Part shown: positions 37,095 to 45,732 of the stretch, piece by piece
Position numbering within the stretch: position 1 is the first letter of the stretch
Layout of the letters: the number at the start of each line of letters is the position of its first letter
The notes under the pieces: model-generated
What the model was told of the DNA's origin: nothing
The model's input: the letters and a program-made list of their open reading frames with translations, nothing else
Database searches by the model: none
Position numbers and translations under genes: made by a program
NCBI RefSeq assembly: GCF_020150455.1
Contig: NZ_CP083740.1
Location: 1,488,001-1,552,000, forward strand
Reading direction: 5' to 3'
DNA length: 64,000 nucleotides
Origin: Bremerella sp. TYQ1
GTDB lineage: Bacteria; Planctomycetota; Planctomycetia; Pirellulales; Pirellulaceae

Positions 37095-37384
37095 TGCGCC
37101 AGTGAACTAACTGAAGTCTCTCTCCCTGCTGAATTCGTTCAACGCGCGGAGAGACTCGGTCTCTTTCCGTGCCCCATCATTGCCCCCGTTTTGAAACACT
37201 CGTGACCAACGCGTGTGGTCCTGTCTCGACACTGTGTCGAAGGCTGGTCTTGCGTTTGTCGTGCCACCGTGGGCTCGTTGGGTAGCGATTGAGACAAATT
37301 CCCTGCGACCTTCTTTTTGAATCCCCACATCCCGCCAACATGGTCCGGGTCATTTCTCTTAATTGAGAGGTATCAGACAAACCT

Positions 37385-38569
37385 ATGAAAGCTACAACGA
37401 CAGCCGCGCTCGTGCTGGCATTGTTCGCGCTCGTGATTACTGGCTGTGAGTCGATGGCTGAATCACACGAAGAACATCACGACGCAGAACATGCCGAGTC
37501 GCATAGCGATTCGCACGCTGAGTCACATAGTGAAGGGGGACATCATGCTCCCCATAAAATTATCGTGACAAGTCCATTGAAGAAGGACGTAATCAGTACA
37601 CAGCAGTACGTCTGCCAGATCCATTCCTGCAAACATATCGAAATCCGCGCCCTCGAAGGAGGTTACCTCGAAGAGGTCCGCATCAACGAAGGCCAACAAG
37701 TGCAAAAGGGAGACTTGATGTTCAAGATCGTCCCGACGCTTTACCAGGCCAAGCTCGATTCGGAAATCGCCGAAGCCAACCGAATTGAAATCGAGCTGAA
37801 GAATGCTCAAAACCTGCTCGACAAGAACATCGTTTCGCCCCAGGAACTGGCGATCAAAAAGGCGGAACTCGCGAAAGTCAACGCCAAAGTCGCACTCGCG
37901 GAAGCGGAGCTGAACTTCACCAACGTCAGGGCCCCCTTCGAAGGAATCGTCGATCGACAACTCGTGCAGTTAGGTAGCTTGGTCGAGGAAGGGGAGGTGC
38001 TGACAACGTTCTCGGACAACAGCACGATGTGGGTCTACTTTAACGTGCCAGAGGCGCGTTATCTCGAATACAAGCGGCAACTCGATCGCGATAAAGCATC
38101 CGGCAACAACGAAGAGCATTTACAGGTCGAATTAAAGCTGGCCAACAGCGAGATCTTTCCCCAGCCTGGGAAGATCGGCGCGATTGAGGCGGACTTCAAC
38201 AACACAACCGGCAACATTGCATTTCGAGCCGACTTCGCCAATCCGACAGGTCTTTTGCGAAATGGTCAGACAGGAACGATCCTCATCCATCGAACACTGA
38301 AGGGTGTTCTGGTGATTCCGCAGCGAGCCACGTTCGAGATTCTCGCCAAGCGCTATGCATTCGTTGTCGACGAAGACAATGTTGTTCGCCAGCGCGATAT
38401 CACCATTCAAAGTGAGCAGGACGATATCTTCGTCATTAAAGAGGGCCTTCAAGAGGGAGATAAGATCATCCTCGAAGGGATTCGGCAGGTTCGGGACGGA
38501 GACAAAATCGAATTCGAATTCGAGTCTCCCGAAGATGTTCTCGGCAATTTGAAATACCACGCGGAATAG
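37385..38569 (+). CDS. RND efflux periplasmic adaptor with His-rich N-terminus
   Basis: 394 residues. A lipoprotein signal (FALVITGCES) is followed by about 35 residues made of His/Glu/Ser repeats (residues 28-55), probably a metal-binding tail. Then come the adaptor domains: the lipoyl half GYLEEVRINEGQQVQKGDLMFKI, a helical hairpin, the second lipoyl half NFTNVRAPFEGIVDRQ, and the barrel and proximal domains. It joins the permease at 38583, which begins 13 nt downstream. The His tail is not typical of AcrA and suggests metal sensing or scavenging. Confidence 0.92.
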   Translation: MKATTTAALVLALFALVITGCESMAESHEEHHDAEHAESHSDSHAESHSEGGHHAPHKIIVTSPLKKDVISTQQYVCQIHSCKHIEIRALEGGYLEEVRINEGQQVQKGDLMFKIVPTLYQAKLDSEIAEANRIEIELKNAQNLLDKNIVSPQELAIKKAELAKVNAKVALAEAELNFTNVRAPFEGIVDRQLVQLGSLVEEGEVLTTFSDNSTMWVYFNVPEARYLEYKRQLDRDKASGNNEEHLQVELKLANSEIFPQPGKIGAIEADFNNTTGNIAFRADFANPTGLLRNGQTGTILIHRTLKGVLVIPQRATFEILAKRYAFVVDEDNVVRQRDITIQSEQDDIFVIKEGLQEGDKIILEGIRQVRDGDKIEFEFESPEDVLGNLKYHAE

Positions 38570-38582
38570 GAAGGCCTGACTT

Positions 38583-41500
38583 ATGTTTACTAAGTTCTTA
38601 CATCGGCCAGCCTTGGCCATCGTGATCTCGCTGCTCATTTTATTCATGGGTGGCCTGGCAATCTCGGCACTGCCAATTTCGCAGTTCCCTTCGGTCGCAC
38701 CACCAAGTGTTCGTGTTTCGGTTTCTTACCCAGGCGCGAGTGCAAAGATCTTGATCGACTCGACCATGGTGATTCTGGAACAAGCGATCAATGGCGTTCC
38801 TAACATGCGTTACATGATGGGCGACGCAACTAGCGCTGGGGAAGGAACCATTCAAGTGGTTTTTGAACCTGGCACCGACCCGAACGTGGCGGTGATGAAT
38901 GTCAACAACCGCGTGAACATGGTGAAAAACCAACTTCCCCCGATCGTGCAGCGTGAAGGGATCATCGTCATGCAGAACATGACGAGCATGTTGATGTACG
39001 TCAACGTTTACAGCGAAGACCCCAACGTCGATCAGAACTTCCTGTACAACTACGCCACCGTCAACGTGCTGAACGAAATCAAACGTATCCCCGGGGTGGG
39101 CCGAGCAACGATTCTCGGTAACCGCTCCTACGCGATGCGTATTGAGCTAGATCTCGATCGTATGCGGGCCTACAAAGTTGACGCGGAAGACGTGATGAAA
39201 GCGCTCGACGAACAAAGCATGATTGGTTCGCCGGGAAGATTGGGCCAAGCGACCGGGCAAACGTCTCAAACGCTTGAGTATGTTCTCACCTGGGTGGGAC
39301 GATATAAAACCCCGGAAGAGTACGAAAAGATCATTCTTCGTTCGACGGAAGAAGGGGAGATTTTACGACTCGGTGACGTGGCCCACGTCTGGCTCGGATC
39401 GTCGTTCTACGACTTGTACTCCGACATCGATGGCTTGCCTTCGGCGGCGATCGTGTTGAAACAAACGCCGGGATCGAACGCCGCGCAAGTCATTGAGAAA
39501 GTGAAGGAGAAGATTGAAGAGATCAAGCAAGCCTCGTTCCCGCCCGGCATGGACTACGCGGTGACGTACGACGTTTCTCACTTCTTGGATGCGTCGATTG
39601 AAAAGGTGCTGCACACGCTGTTCGAGGCTTTTATTCTCGTTTCGTTGGTGGTGTTTCTTTTCCTCGGCGACTTCCGCAGCACGCTGATTCCAACGCTGGC
39701 GGTGCCGGTGTCGCTGATCGGGACGTTCTTCTTCATGCTAATGTTCGGCATGTCGGTCAATTTGATCACGCTGTTCGCGTTGGTGTTGGCCATCGGCGTG
39801 GTGGTGGACGACGCGATCGTGGTGGTGGAAGCCGTGCACGAAAAGATGCACTCGAAGCATCTCAGTCCGTATAAAGCAACCATGGAAGTGGTCCATGAAA
39901 TCAGCGGGGCGATCATTGCGATTACCTTGGTGATGACCGCTGTGTTTATTCCCGTCACGTTCATGACTGGACCAGTGGGTGTCTTTTATCGCCAGTTCGC
40001 GTTGACGATGGCCATGTCGATCGTCCTTTCTGGCGTGGTCGCTTTGACGTTGACGCCGGTTCTTTGTGCAATGATTTTGAAGCCGCTTCAGCCAGGCCGA
40101 CAACGTGGCTTGGTTGGCTTTACGAATCGTGGCCTGAAGAAAGTCGCCGGCAAATACGCGTTCATTCTGCGAGCGTTGCTTTCGATCACCCTCGGCTTAG
40201 CGGCCGGGTATGGGATTTATGAAGCGATGCATATCGAGATCGTTCATGAAGTGATCTCCGAGCAGTTTGAATTAACCCCACTACGAATGATGATCATCGG
40301 CGGCATCGCCGCGGTACTGTTCATTTTCTCGTTCCGATCCGCATTGTCAGGCAGCGAACCAGAAGAAAAGAAAGTACGGGGGCCTATCGGCATCTTCGTG
40401 CATATCTTTGATCGAGCGGTTGAAAAAGTAACGAGTGCCTACGTCGGTGTCGTTGGTCTCGTTGTTACGCGGCGTGTACTGACAATCTTGGTTATTGGTG
40501 CTTTCTGCTATGGGATTCTTGTCGTCAACAAAGTACTTCCGACCGGGTTTATTCCGCTGGAAGACCAGGGGATGCTGTACGGGATCGTGCAGACACCGCC
40601 AGGATCGACGCTCGAGTATACCAATGCCAAGTGTCACGAATTGCAAGCCATTTGTGCCGAGATGGACGAGATCACTTCGGTCTCTTCCATTGCCGGCTAT
40701 GAGGTTTTGACAGAAGGGCGTGGCTCGAACGCCGGCACATGTATCATCAACTTGAAACCATGGGCCGATCGAGAACTGACGTCCAAGCAGATCATTGAAG
40801 AGCTTGAAAAACGTGGTACCGATATCGCAAACGTTAAACTGGAGTTCTTCGAGCCGCCAGCAGTTCCCGGCTTCGGTGCGGCAGGTGGTTTCTCGGTGAA
40901 CTTACTCGACAAAACGAACAGCGGAGACTACCAGGCCCTCGGCGAAGAAACCGAAAAGTTCATGGCCGCGCTCGAAAAACGGAAGGAACTGAAAGGCTTG
41001 TTCACGTTCTTTGCGGCCAACTACCCCCAGTACGAAATCGTGATCGATAACGACGTTGCGATGCAGAAAGGAGTCTCGATTCGCGACGCACTGGATAACC
41101 TTTCGATTGTCGTAGGTAGCACTTGGGAACAAGGATTTGTCCGCTTTGGGCAGTTCTATAAAGTCTATGTGCAAGCGGCGCCTGAGTTCCGCCGTTATCC
41201 GGAAGATCTCGACAACATGTTCGTTAAGAATGAGGAAGGAGAGATGGTTCCCTATTCCGCGTTCATGCGAATCGAGAAGAAGCAAGGCCTCAACGAAATT
41301 AGCCGCTACAATCTTTATCCGACTGCTCCTATCCAAGGCGCCCCAGCGGCAGGATATAGCAGTGGTGAAGCAATTGCCGCGATTAAAGAAGTGGCGGCTG
41401 AAACACTGCCGCACGGGTTTGATATCGACTGGCGCGGCCTGGCGTACGATGAAGCGAAAGCCGGTAACACGGCCGTGTATATCTTTTTGATCGTAGTGGT

Positions 41501-42041
41501 CTTTGTTTACATGGTGTTAGTCGGACAATACGAAAGCTTCCTGTTGCCGTTGGCGGTGATTGTGTCGTTGCCGATCGGGATTTTCGGCTCGTTCCTCTTT
41601 CTGAAATCAATGGGACTCGCCAACGACGTCTATGCCCAGATTGGGCTTGTGATGCTTGTCGGATTGTTAGGCAAGAACGCAATTCTGATTATTGAATTCG
41701 CGGTGCAACGCCGCCACGATGGATTGAGCATCAAGGACGCTGCCATTGAAGGGAGCAAACTTCGCTTCCGACCGATTATGATGACGTCGTTTGCGTTTAT
41801 TGCCGGTCTAATTCCGTTGGTTCGTGCGACTGGGCCAGGGGCCATCGGCAACCGAACGATCGGCACCACTGCGGTCGGCGGTATGCTGCTAGGTACGCTT
41901 ATTGGCGTGTTCGTCATCCCAGGTCTGTATTACTTGTTCGCGAAGCTTTCTGATGGCCGCAAACTCATTCGAGACGAACATGATGACCCACTGTCAGAGA
42001 TCTTCGAGCGTGACGAAACCAACGAGCACAAAGGCTTTTAA
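38583..42041 (+). CDS. RND efflux permease, HAE1-like, with an extra membrane insertion
   Basis: 1152 residues, about 100 more than AcrB. The start MFTKFLHRPALAIVISLL, the proton-relay GVVVDDAIVVVEAVHEKMH and the FIPLEDQGM segment show an HAE1-type proton antiporter. Between the end of the first helical bundle (ALTLTPVLCAMILKP, about residue 497) and the FDRAVEKVTSAY stretch (about 605) lie some 85 residues. These are normally absent and contain two hydrophobic segments (ALLSITLGLAAGYGIYEA and MMIIGGIAAVLFIFSF). The topology may therefore be 14 rather than 12 helices. It forms a tripartite pump with the adaptor upstream and probably the outer-membrane factor at 42416. Confidence 0.93.
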   Translation: MFTKFLHRPALAIVISLLILFMGGLAISALPISQFPSVAPPSVRVSVSYPGASAKILIDSTMVILEQAINGVPNMRYMMGDATSAGEGTIQVVFEPGTDPNVAVMNVNNRVNMVKNQLPPIVQREGIIVMQNMTSMLMYVNVYSEDPNVDQNFLYNYATVNVLNEIKRIPGVGRATILGNRSYAMRIELDLDRMRAYKVDAEDVMKALDEQSMIGSPGRLGQATGQTSQTLEYVLTWVGRYKTPEEYEKIILRSTEEGEILRLGDVAHVWLGSSFYDLYSDIDGLPSAAIVLKQTPGSNAAQVIEKVKEKIEEIKQASFPPGMDYAVTYDVSHFLDASIEKVLHTLFEAFILVSLVVFLFLGDFRSTLIPTLAVPVSLIGTFFFMLMFGMSVNLITLFALVLAIGVVVDDAIVVVEAVHEKMHSKHLSPYKATMEVVHEISGAIIAITLVMTAVFIPVTFMTGPVGVFYRQFALTMAMSIVLSGVVALTLTPVLCAMILKPLQPGRQRGLVGFTNRGLKKVAGKYAFILRALLSITLGLAAGYGIYEAMHIEIVHEVISEQFELTPLRMMIIGGIAAVLFIFSFRSALSGSEPEEKKVRGPIGIFVHIFDRAVEKVTSAYVGVVGLVVTRRVLTILVIGAFCYGILVVNKVLPTGFIPLEDQGMLYGIVQTPPGSTLEYTNAKCHELQAICAEMDEITSVSSIAGYEVLTEGRGSNAGTCIINLKPWADRELTSKQIIEELEKRGTDIANVKLEFFEPPAVPGFGAAGGFSVNLLDKTNSGDYQALGEETEKFMAALEKRKELKGLFTFFAANYPQYEIVIDNDVAMQKGVSIRDALDNLSIVVGSTWEQGFVRFGQFYKVYVQAAPEFRRYPEDLDNMFVKNEEGEMVPYSAFMRIEKKQGLNEISRYNLYPTAPIQGAPAAGYSSGEAIAAIKEVAAETLPHGFDIDWRGLAYDEAKAGNTAVYIFLIVVVFVYMVLVGQYESFLLPLAVIVSLPIGIFGSFLFLKSMGLANDVYAQIGLVMLVGLLGKNAILIIEFAVQRRHDGLSIKDAAIEGSKLRFRPIMMTSFAFIAGLIPLVRATGPGAIGNRTIGTTAVGGMLLGTLIGVFVIPGLYYLFAKLSDGRKLIRDEHDDPLSEIFERDETNEHKGF

Positions 42042-42415
42042 ACTCGCTGACAGATAAGCAATGTTCTCTATCGATTACCTCGCTATTCAAGCTCTTGGAT
42101 AGCGAGGTTTTTTGATGCATGAGACCGACGAAAGCGTGTCAAACTGGGCAATTTGCTGCCGGTCACGTCAGGCTGGCACAGGTTCTTTCTTCTGTTCCTA
42201 ATTTTCTGTCGATAGGAATCATGTCGACTTATTCTACGACCACGGTTCGATGGTCTTTGGCAGGCTTACCATCTGCGAAAGATCACCCGGATACAACGAT
42301 GTCTCGGCCGTGACGGATGTAGAAGAGCAATTGTCTCCACGCAGGCAACGCGGCACGAACCCCACGCTTTCCATTTAGATGATGCGAAATGGCATGATGC
42401 CACAAAGGCTCTACG
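42042..42415. other. Intergenic region, 374 nt
   Basis: Begins with the strong terminator at 42077-42113. The rest, up to the outer-membrane factor gene, shows no supported gene and should contain that gene's own promoter. Confidence 0.5.
42077..42113 (+). terminator. Rho-independent terminator of the RND operon
   Basis: A stem of at least 9 bp (CCTCGCTAT / ATAGCGAGG) that can extend to 13 bp through one G-U pair, followed by six Ts. It lies 37 nt after the permease stop codon. Confidence 0.93.
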
Positions 42416-44071
42416 ATGAGACGATTCGACCTCCGCACGCACATCTTTTCGACGGGACATAAACCGGTTGCATTTTCGATTCTCGTTGCTTGCCTAACTT
42501 TGGCGCTGCTTCCAGGGTGTGGTATTCCTAAGCTGTGCTGCGTCGACCCGAATCCTTATCTTCCCCCTGAATTCGCTGGGGAAACCAGCGGCGATAACGC
42601 CGCTCAAGTTGGCGTCTACAATTTCTTCAACGACCAGGCCTTGGCTCAACTCATTGCGGAAGGGCTGGCTTCGAACCAGGAATTGAAGATCCGCAACCAA
42701 GAGGTTCAAGTCGCACGAAACGAGATCATCGCCCGTCGCGGTTCTTACCTGCCATTCGTCAGCGTCGGTGCCGACGGTGGCTTTGAACGCACCAGCAAGT
42801 TCACCCCGCTTGGCGCAGCCGAAGATCAGTTGACTTATCCCGGAGGTGGCGAGTTTCCGGATCCACTTCCCAACGTCGGACTTCGAGCCAACTTATTGTG
42901 GCGTGTCGACATCTGGCGTGAACTACGCAACGCTCGCGATGCGGCCGAACAGCGATACGCTGAAGCCGTCGAAATCCGCGATTACTACGTGACACGTCTC
43001 GTCGCTGAAATTGCGGACAATTACTACGAACTGACGGCCCTCGACCAGCGCATGATTTATCTCAATCAAACCATTGAGATCCAAAAGCAAAGCCTTGAAG
43101 TGGCGAAGGCTCAGAAGGAAGCCGCTCGTGGCACCGAGTTGGCCGTCCAGCGATTTCTGGCCGAAGTTCGTAAGAACGAAAGCCAGCGTCTGATCGTTCA
43201 GCAAGACATGATCGAGATCGAGAACAAGATCAACTTCCTTGTCGGCCGCTATCCGCAACCCGTTCAGCGAGCATCGTGGGAGTTCATCGACCTCGACTCA
43301 CGCATGCTGGGAGTCGGCGTTCCCGCACAACTACTTCAGAACCGACGCGACATCCGCGCCGCCGAACGGGAACTCGCCGCCTCAGGTCTCGATGTCCTTG
43401 TTGCCAGGGCACAGTTCTTCCCTCGCTTCGACATTCGAGCAAGCGTCGGTTATGAAGCGTTCAATCCTCGGTACCTCTTCGATCCAGGAGCGTTCATCGC
43501 CAGCACAGCCGGGGAACTTGTAGCCCCGCTGATCAATAAAGCAGCGATTCGAGCCGAATACCAAAGTGCCAATGCACGCCAGTTGCAAGCCGTTTACGAC
43601 TATCAACGTACCGTCCTGAACGCTTACACCGAAGTCGTCAATCGGATGGCTAAAGTCGAGAACTACCGCAAGAGCGTCGAGCTTAAGCAGCATCAAGTCG
43701 TTGCGTTGGAACAATCGGTTGACGTCGCGACGAATCTCTTCCAGAACGCTCGCTCGGAATATGTCGACGTGCTGTTCTCTCAACGAGATCTCTTGGAAGC
43801 GAGAGTCGACATGATCGAAACCAAGCAGCAGCAACTTTCGGCTATCGTCAACGCCTACCAGGCACTCGGCGGTGGTTACCTGCTGACAACAGCTGGCCTG
43901 ACGTACAAAGACATCCGCTGCTTGCCTACGCCATACCTACCTGGCGAAACCATCGACGCCCCCATTCCAGAAGAGGCCGGCGAAATCCCGAATCCGGAAG
44001 AAGAAGGACTCCCGCCTCTTCCCAGCGAAGCCGATCTCTCAGCAACCCGACTAACCCCAATCGACTCGTAA
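42416..44071 (+). CDS. TolC/NodT-family outer-membrane efflux lipoprotein
   Basis: 551 residues. A lipoprotein signal (LALLPGCGIPKLCC) is followed by two outer-membrane-efflux repeats with the long alpha-barrel helices (ALAQLIAEGLASNQELKIRNQEV and, in the second half, YQRTVLNAYTEVVNRMAKVENYRKS split by loops). The C-terminus is Pro/Glu-rich. A trimer would form the exit duct for the RND pump encoded upstream and perhaps for the pump at 16298, which lacks its own duct. It is separated from the permease gene by a terminator, so it has a separate promoter. Confidence 0.92.
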   Translation: MRRFDLRTHIFSTGHKPVAFSILVACLTLALLPGCGIPKLCCVDPNPYLPPEFAGETSGDNAAQVGVYNFFNDQALAQLIAEGLASNQELKIRNQEVQVARNEIIARRGSYLPFVSVGADGGFERTSKFTPLGAAEDQLTYPGGGEFPDPLPNVGLRANLLWRVDIWRELRNARDAAEQRYAEAVEIRDYYVTRLVAEIADNYYELTALDQRMIYLNQTIEIQKQSLEVAKAQKEAARGTELAVQRFLAEVRKNESQRLIVQQDMIEIENKINFLVGRYPQPVQRASWEFIDLDSRMLGVGVPAQLLQNRRDIRAAERELAASGLDVLVARAQFFPRFDIRASVGYEAFNPRYLFDPGAFIASTAGELVAPLINKAAIRAEYQSANARQLQAVYDYQRTVLNAYTEVVNRMAKVENYRKSVELKQHQVVALEQSVDVATNLFQNARSEYVDVLFSQRDLLEARVDMIETKQQQLSAIVNAYQALGGGYLLTTAGLTYKDIRCLPTPYLPGETIDAPIPEEAGEIPNPEEEGLPPLPSEADLSATRLTPIDS

Positions 44072-44474
44072 GCAGCGACGAAGTCGAGACGGCAGAAACC
44101 AAACACAATCGGTTTCAAACAACATGAAACGCGTAGGTCCGACACGACTTTGAACCTTCAATGAAGTGACGGAAAAACGCCACGAAAGCGATAGCAGTGC
44201 ATTCGCCAGTCACCTGAAATTTTGGGTCAATTTAGAAATCAAATCCCATTTATTCGTCACGTTTTACAAGACTACGTTTTCCCCCGCCGAAAATGGGGGA
44301 AAAGAATCGCACACGGCTAAACTGTGCATTGCTGCAAGCCGATACTCCGAGCAACGGAGCGCGATAAGTTGCAACGTTTTATGGGCAGATAAAAGGATTG
44401 ACGCACTGGCCGCAGCGCGGTCTCGCGGTTTTCGTGAATATTGATCTTTGGTTACTTTACACGGAGGTATCGCG
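44072..44474. other. Intergenic region, 403 nt
   Basis: Long leader before the porin gene, AT-rich around 44210-44300. It ends with a strong ribosome site (GGAGGT at 44465-44470). I see no gene; a regulatory 5' leader is possible. Confidence 0.45.
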
Positions 44475-45545
44475 ATGGATCGCGGAATTTGGACAGCTCT
44501 CCTGTCTACATTAGTACTCACAATGGCAGGAAGCATCCAAGCCGAAGAGGTGTCGCTCACCTCTTACGACGACCTGTTGGTCCGGATGGAAAATCTGGAA
44601 CAACAAATCAACGCCCAGTCGGCTCAAATGTACAGCGTGCCAGCTTGCAATACCTGTGATCCGTGTGCTTGCGACAATGCCTGTGGACGCTACTACGCGG
44701 GCTACGAAGCCGTCTTCGTGACCCCTTACCAGACGAACAACACCGGCATCATCGCTCAGAACGACCCGGTTATCGAACATCTTGGCTTCGATTGGAATCT
44801 GAAGCCTAGCAACCGAATCGAACTGGGCTACCTCGGTGCCAAGGGTGCCATGGGGTGGCGTGCTCGCTACTGGCAGTTTGACCAAAGCACTTCGTTCACC
44901 GTCGACAGCAATGTCGGTCTTATCCAGGACGAGGGCGCCATCATTTGGTCGTCAACCAACGATGGCGACTCGATTATCGGTCTGGTCGACGTCGATTCGG
45001 CAGTCATGACTCACAGTATTGACCTGCATGTACTCGACTTGGAACTGCAATCGCAAGCGACTAAGAACTTCCTTTTAAGTGGTGGTTTCCGCTACGCCGA
45101 GATCGATCAAAGTTATCTCGCGGTCACCGACTCTGGGACGGCCATTGGGGATATTAAATTCCGCGGTTATGGTCCGACGCTGGCCGGTGAATATAGCCGA
45201 CCGCTGCTCTGCCGATGGGATATGTTTGCCAACGGTCGTGGGTCGATGCTCTTCGGCCAGCAGCAGTTCATGGCCACCGATGATGACGGCGACGAAATCA
45301 TGGACATCGAAAACACGGGAACCTTGGCCGGTGCCATGGAGATGCAGCTCGGTTTGCGATGGACCTCCCGCAACGAACGGTTCTTCTTCAAGAGTGCTCT
45401 GGAAGCCCAATACTGGGCGAACGTTGGCAGCCCAAATCCAGCAGCCACCTATGCCGATGATTCGGACGAAGCGGCCACCGACGATGTGCTGAACGAAAAT
45501 CTCGGCTTTGTCGGTTTCACAGTCGGCGGCGGTTTCCAGTACTAA
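44475..45545 (+). CDS. Lpg1974-family outer-membrane porin with Cys-rich collar
   Basis: 356 residues. A signal peptide ends near SIQAEE. A short coiled coil (LLVRMENLEQQINAQ) leads to a Cys cluster (ACNTCDPCACDNACGRYY, six Cys). A beta-barrel of alternating hydrophobic and polar residues follows, with the family features FDWNLKPSNRIELGYLG, GWRARYWQF and LSGGFRYAEI, ending in GGGFQY, a typical outer-membrane C-terminal aromatic. I start at ATG 44475 because GGAGGT is 8 nt upstream. The Cys cluster could cross-link subunits or anchor them to the protein-rich planctomycete wall. Confidence 0.85.
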   Translation: MDRGIWTALLSTLVLTMAGSIQAEEVSLTSYDDLLVRMENLEQQINAQSAQMYSVPACNTCDPCACDNACGRYYAGYEAVFVTPYQTNNTGIIAQNDPVIEHLGFDWNLKPSNRIELGYLGAKGAMGWRARYWQFDQSTSFTVDSNVGLIQDEGAIIWSSTNDGDSIIGLVDVDSAVMTHSIDLHVLDLELQSQATKNFLLSGGFRYAEIDQSYLAVTDSGTAIGDIKFRGYGPTLAGEYSRPLLCRWDMFANGRGSMLFGQQQFMATDDDGDEIMDIENTGTLAGAMEMQLGLRWTSRNERFFFKSALEAQYWANVGSPNPAATYADDSDEAATDDVLNENLGFVGFTVGGGFQY

Positions 45546-45580
45546 GTCATATTGACCGCCTAAATAGCTTAAAAGCCAAG

Positions 45581-45617
45581 AAAACGCCTTCGCACAACTT
45601 CGTGCGAAGGCGTTTTT
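45581..45617 (+). terminator. Rho-independent terminator of the porin gene
   Basis: 15-bp stem AAAACGCCTTCGCAC / GTGCGAAGGCGTTTT with a 6-nt loop, a T-run after and an A-run before, 36 nt beyond the stop. The symmetry makes it potentially bidirectional. Confidence 0.93.
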
Positions 45618-45732
45618 GCTTTTCCAATATCTCTTGACGTGGCAGGGGCGGATCCCCTAAAAGTGGCCGCCCCAATTGTTCATGCATGCGCTGGCTCTCG
45701 CACCGATTGAATCATCTTGAAAGAATGACGCC

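Noticed and set aside
37116..37157. Inverted repeat AGTCTCTC / GAGAGACT before the second RND adaptor
   Set aside because: 8-bp arms with a 26-nt spacer and no T-run in a purine/pyrimidine-biased stretch; not strong enough to list as a terminator or operator.
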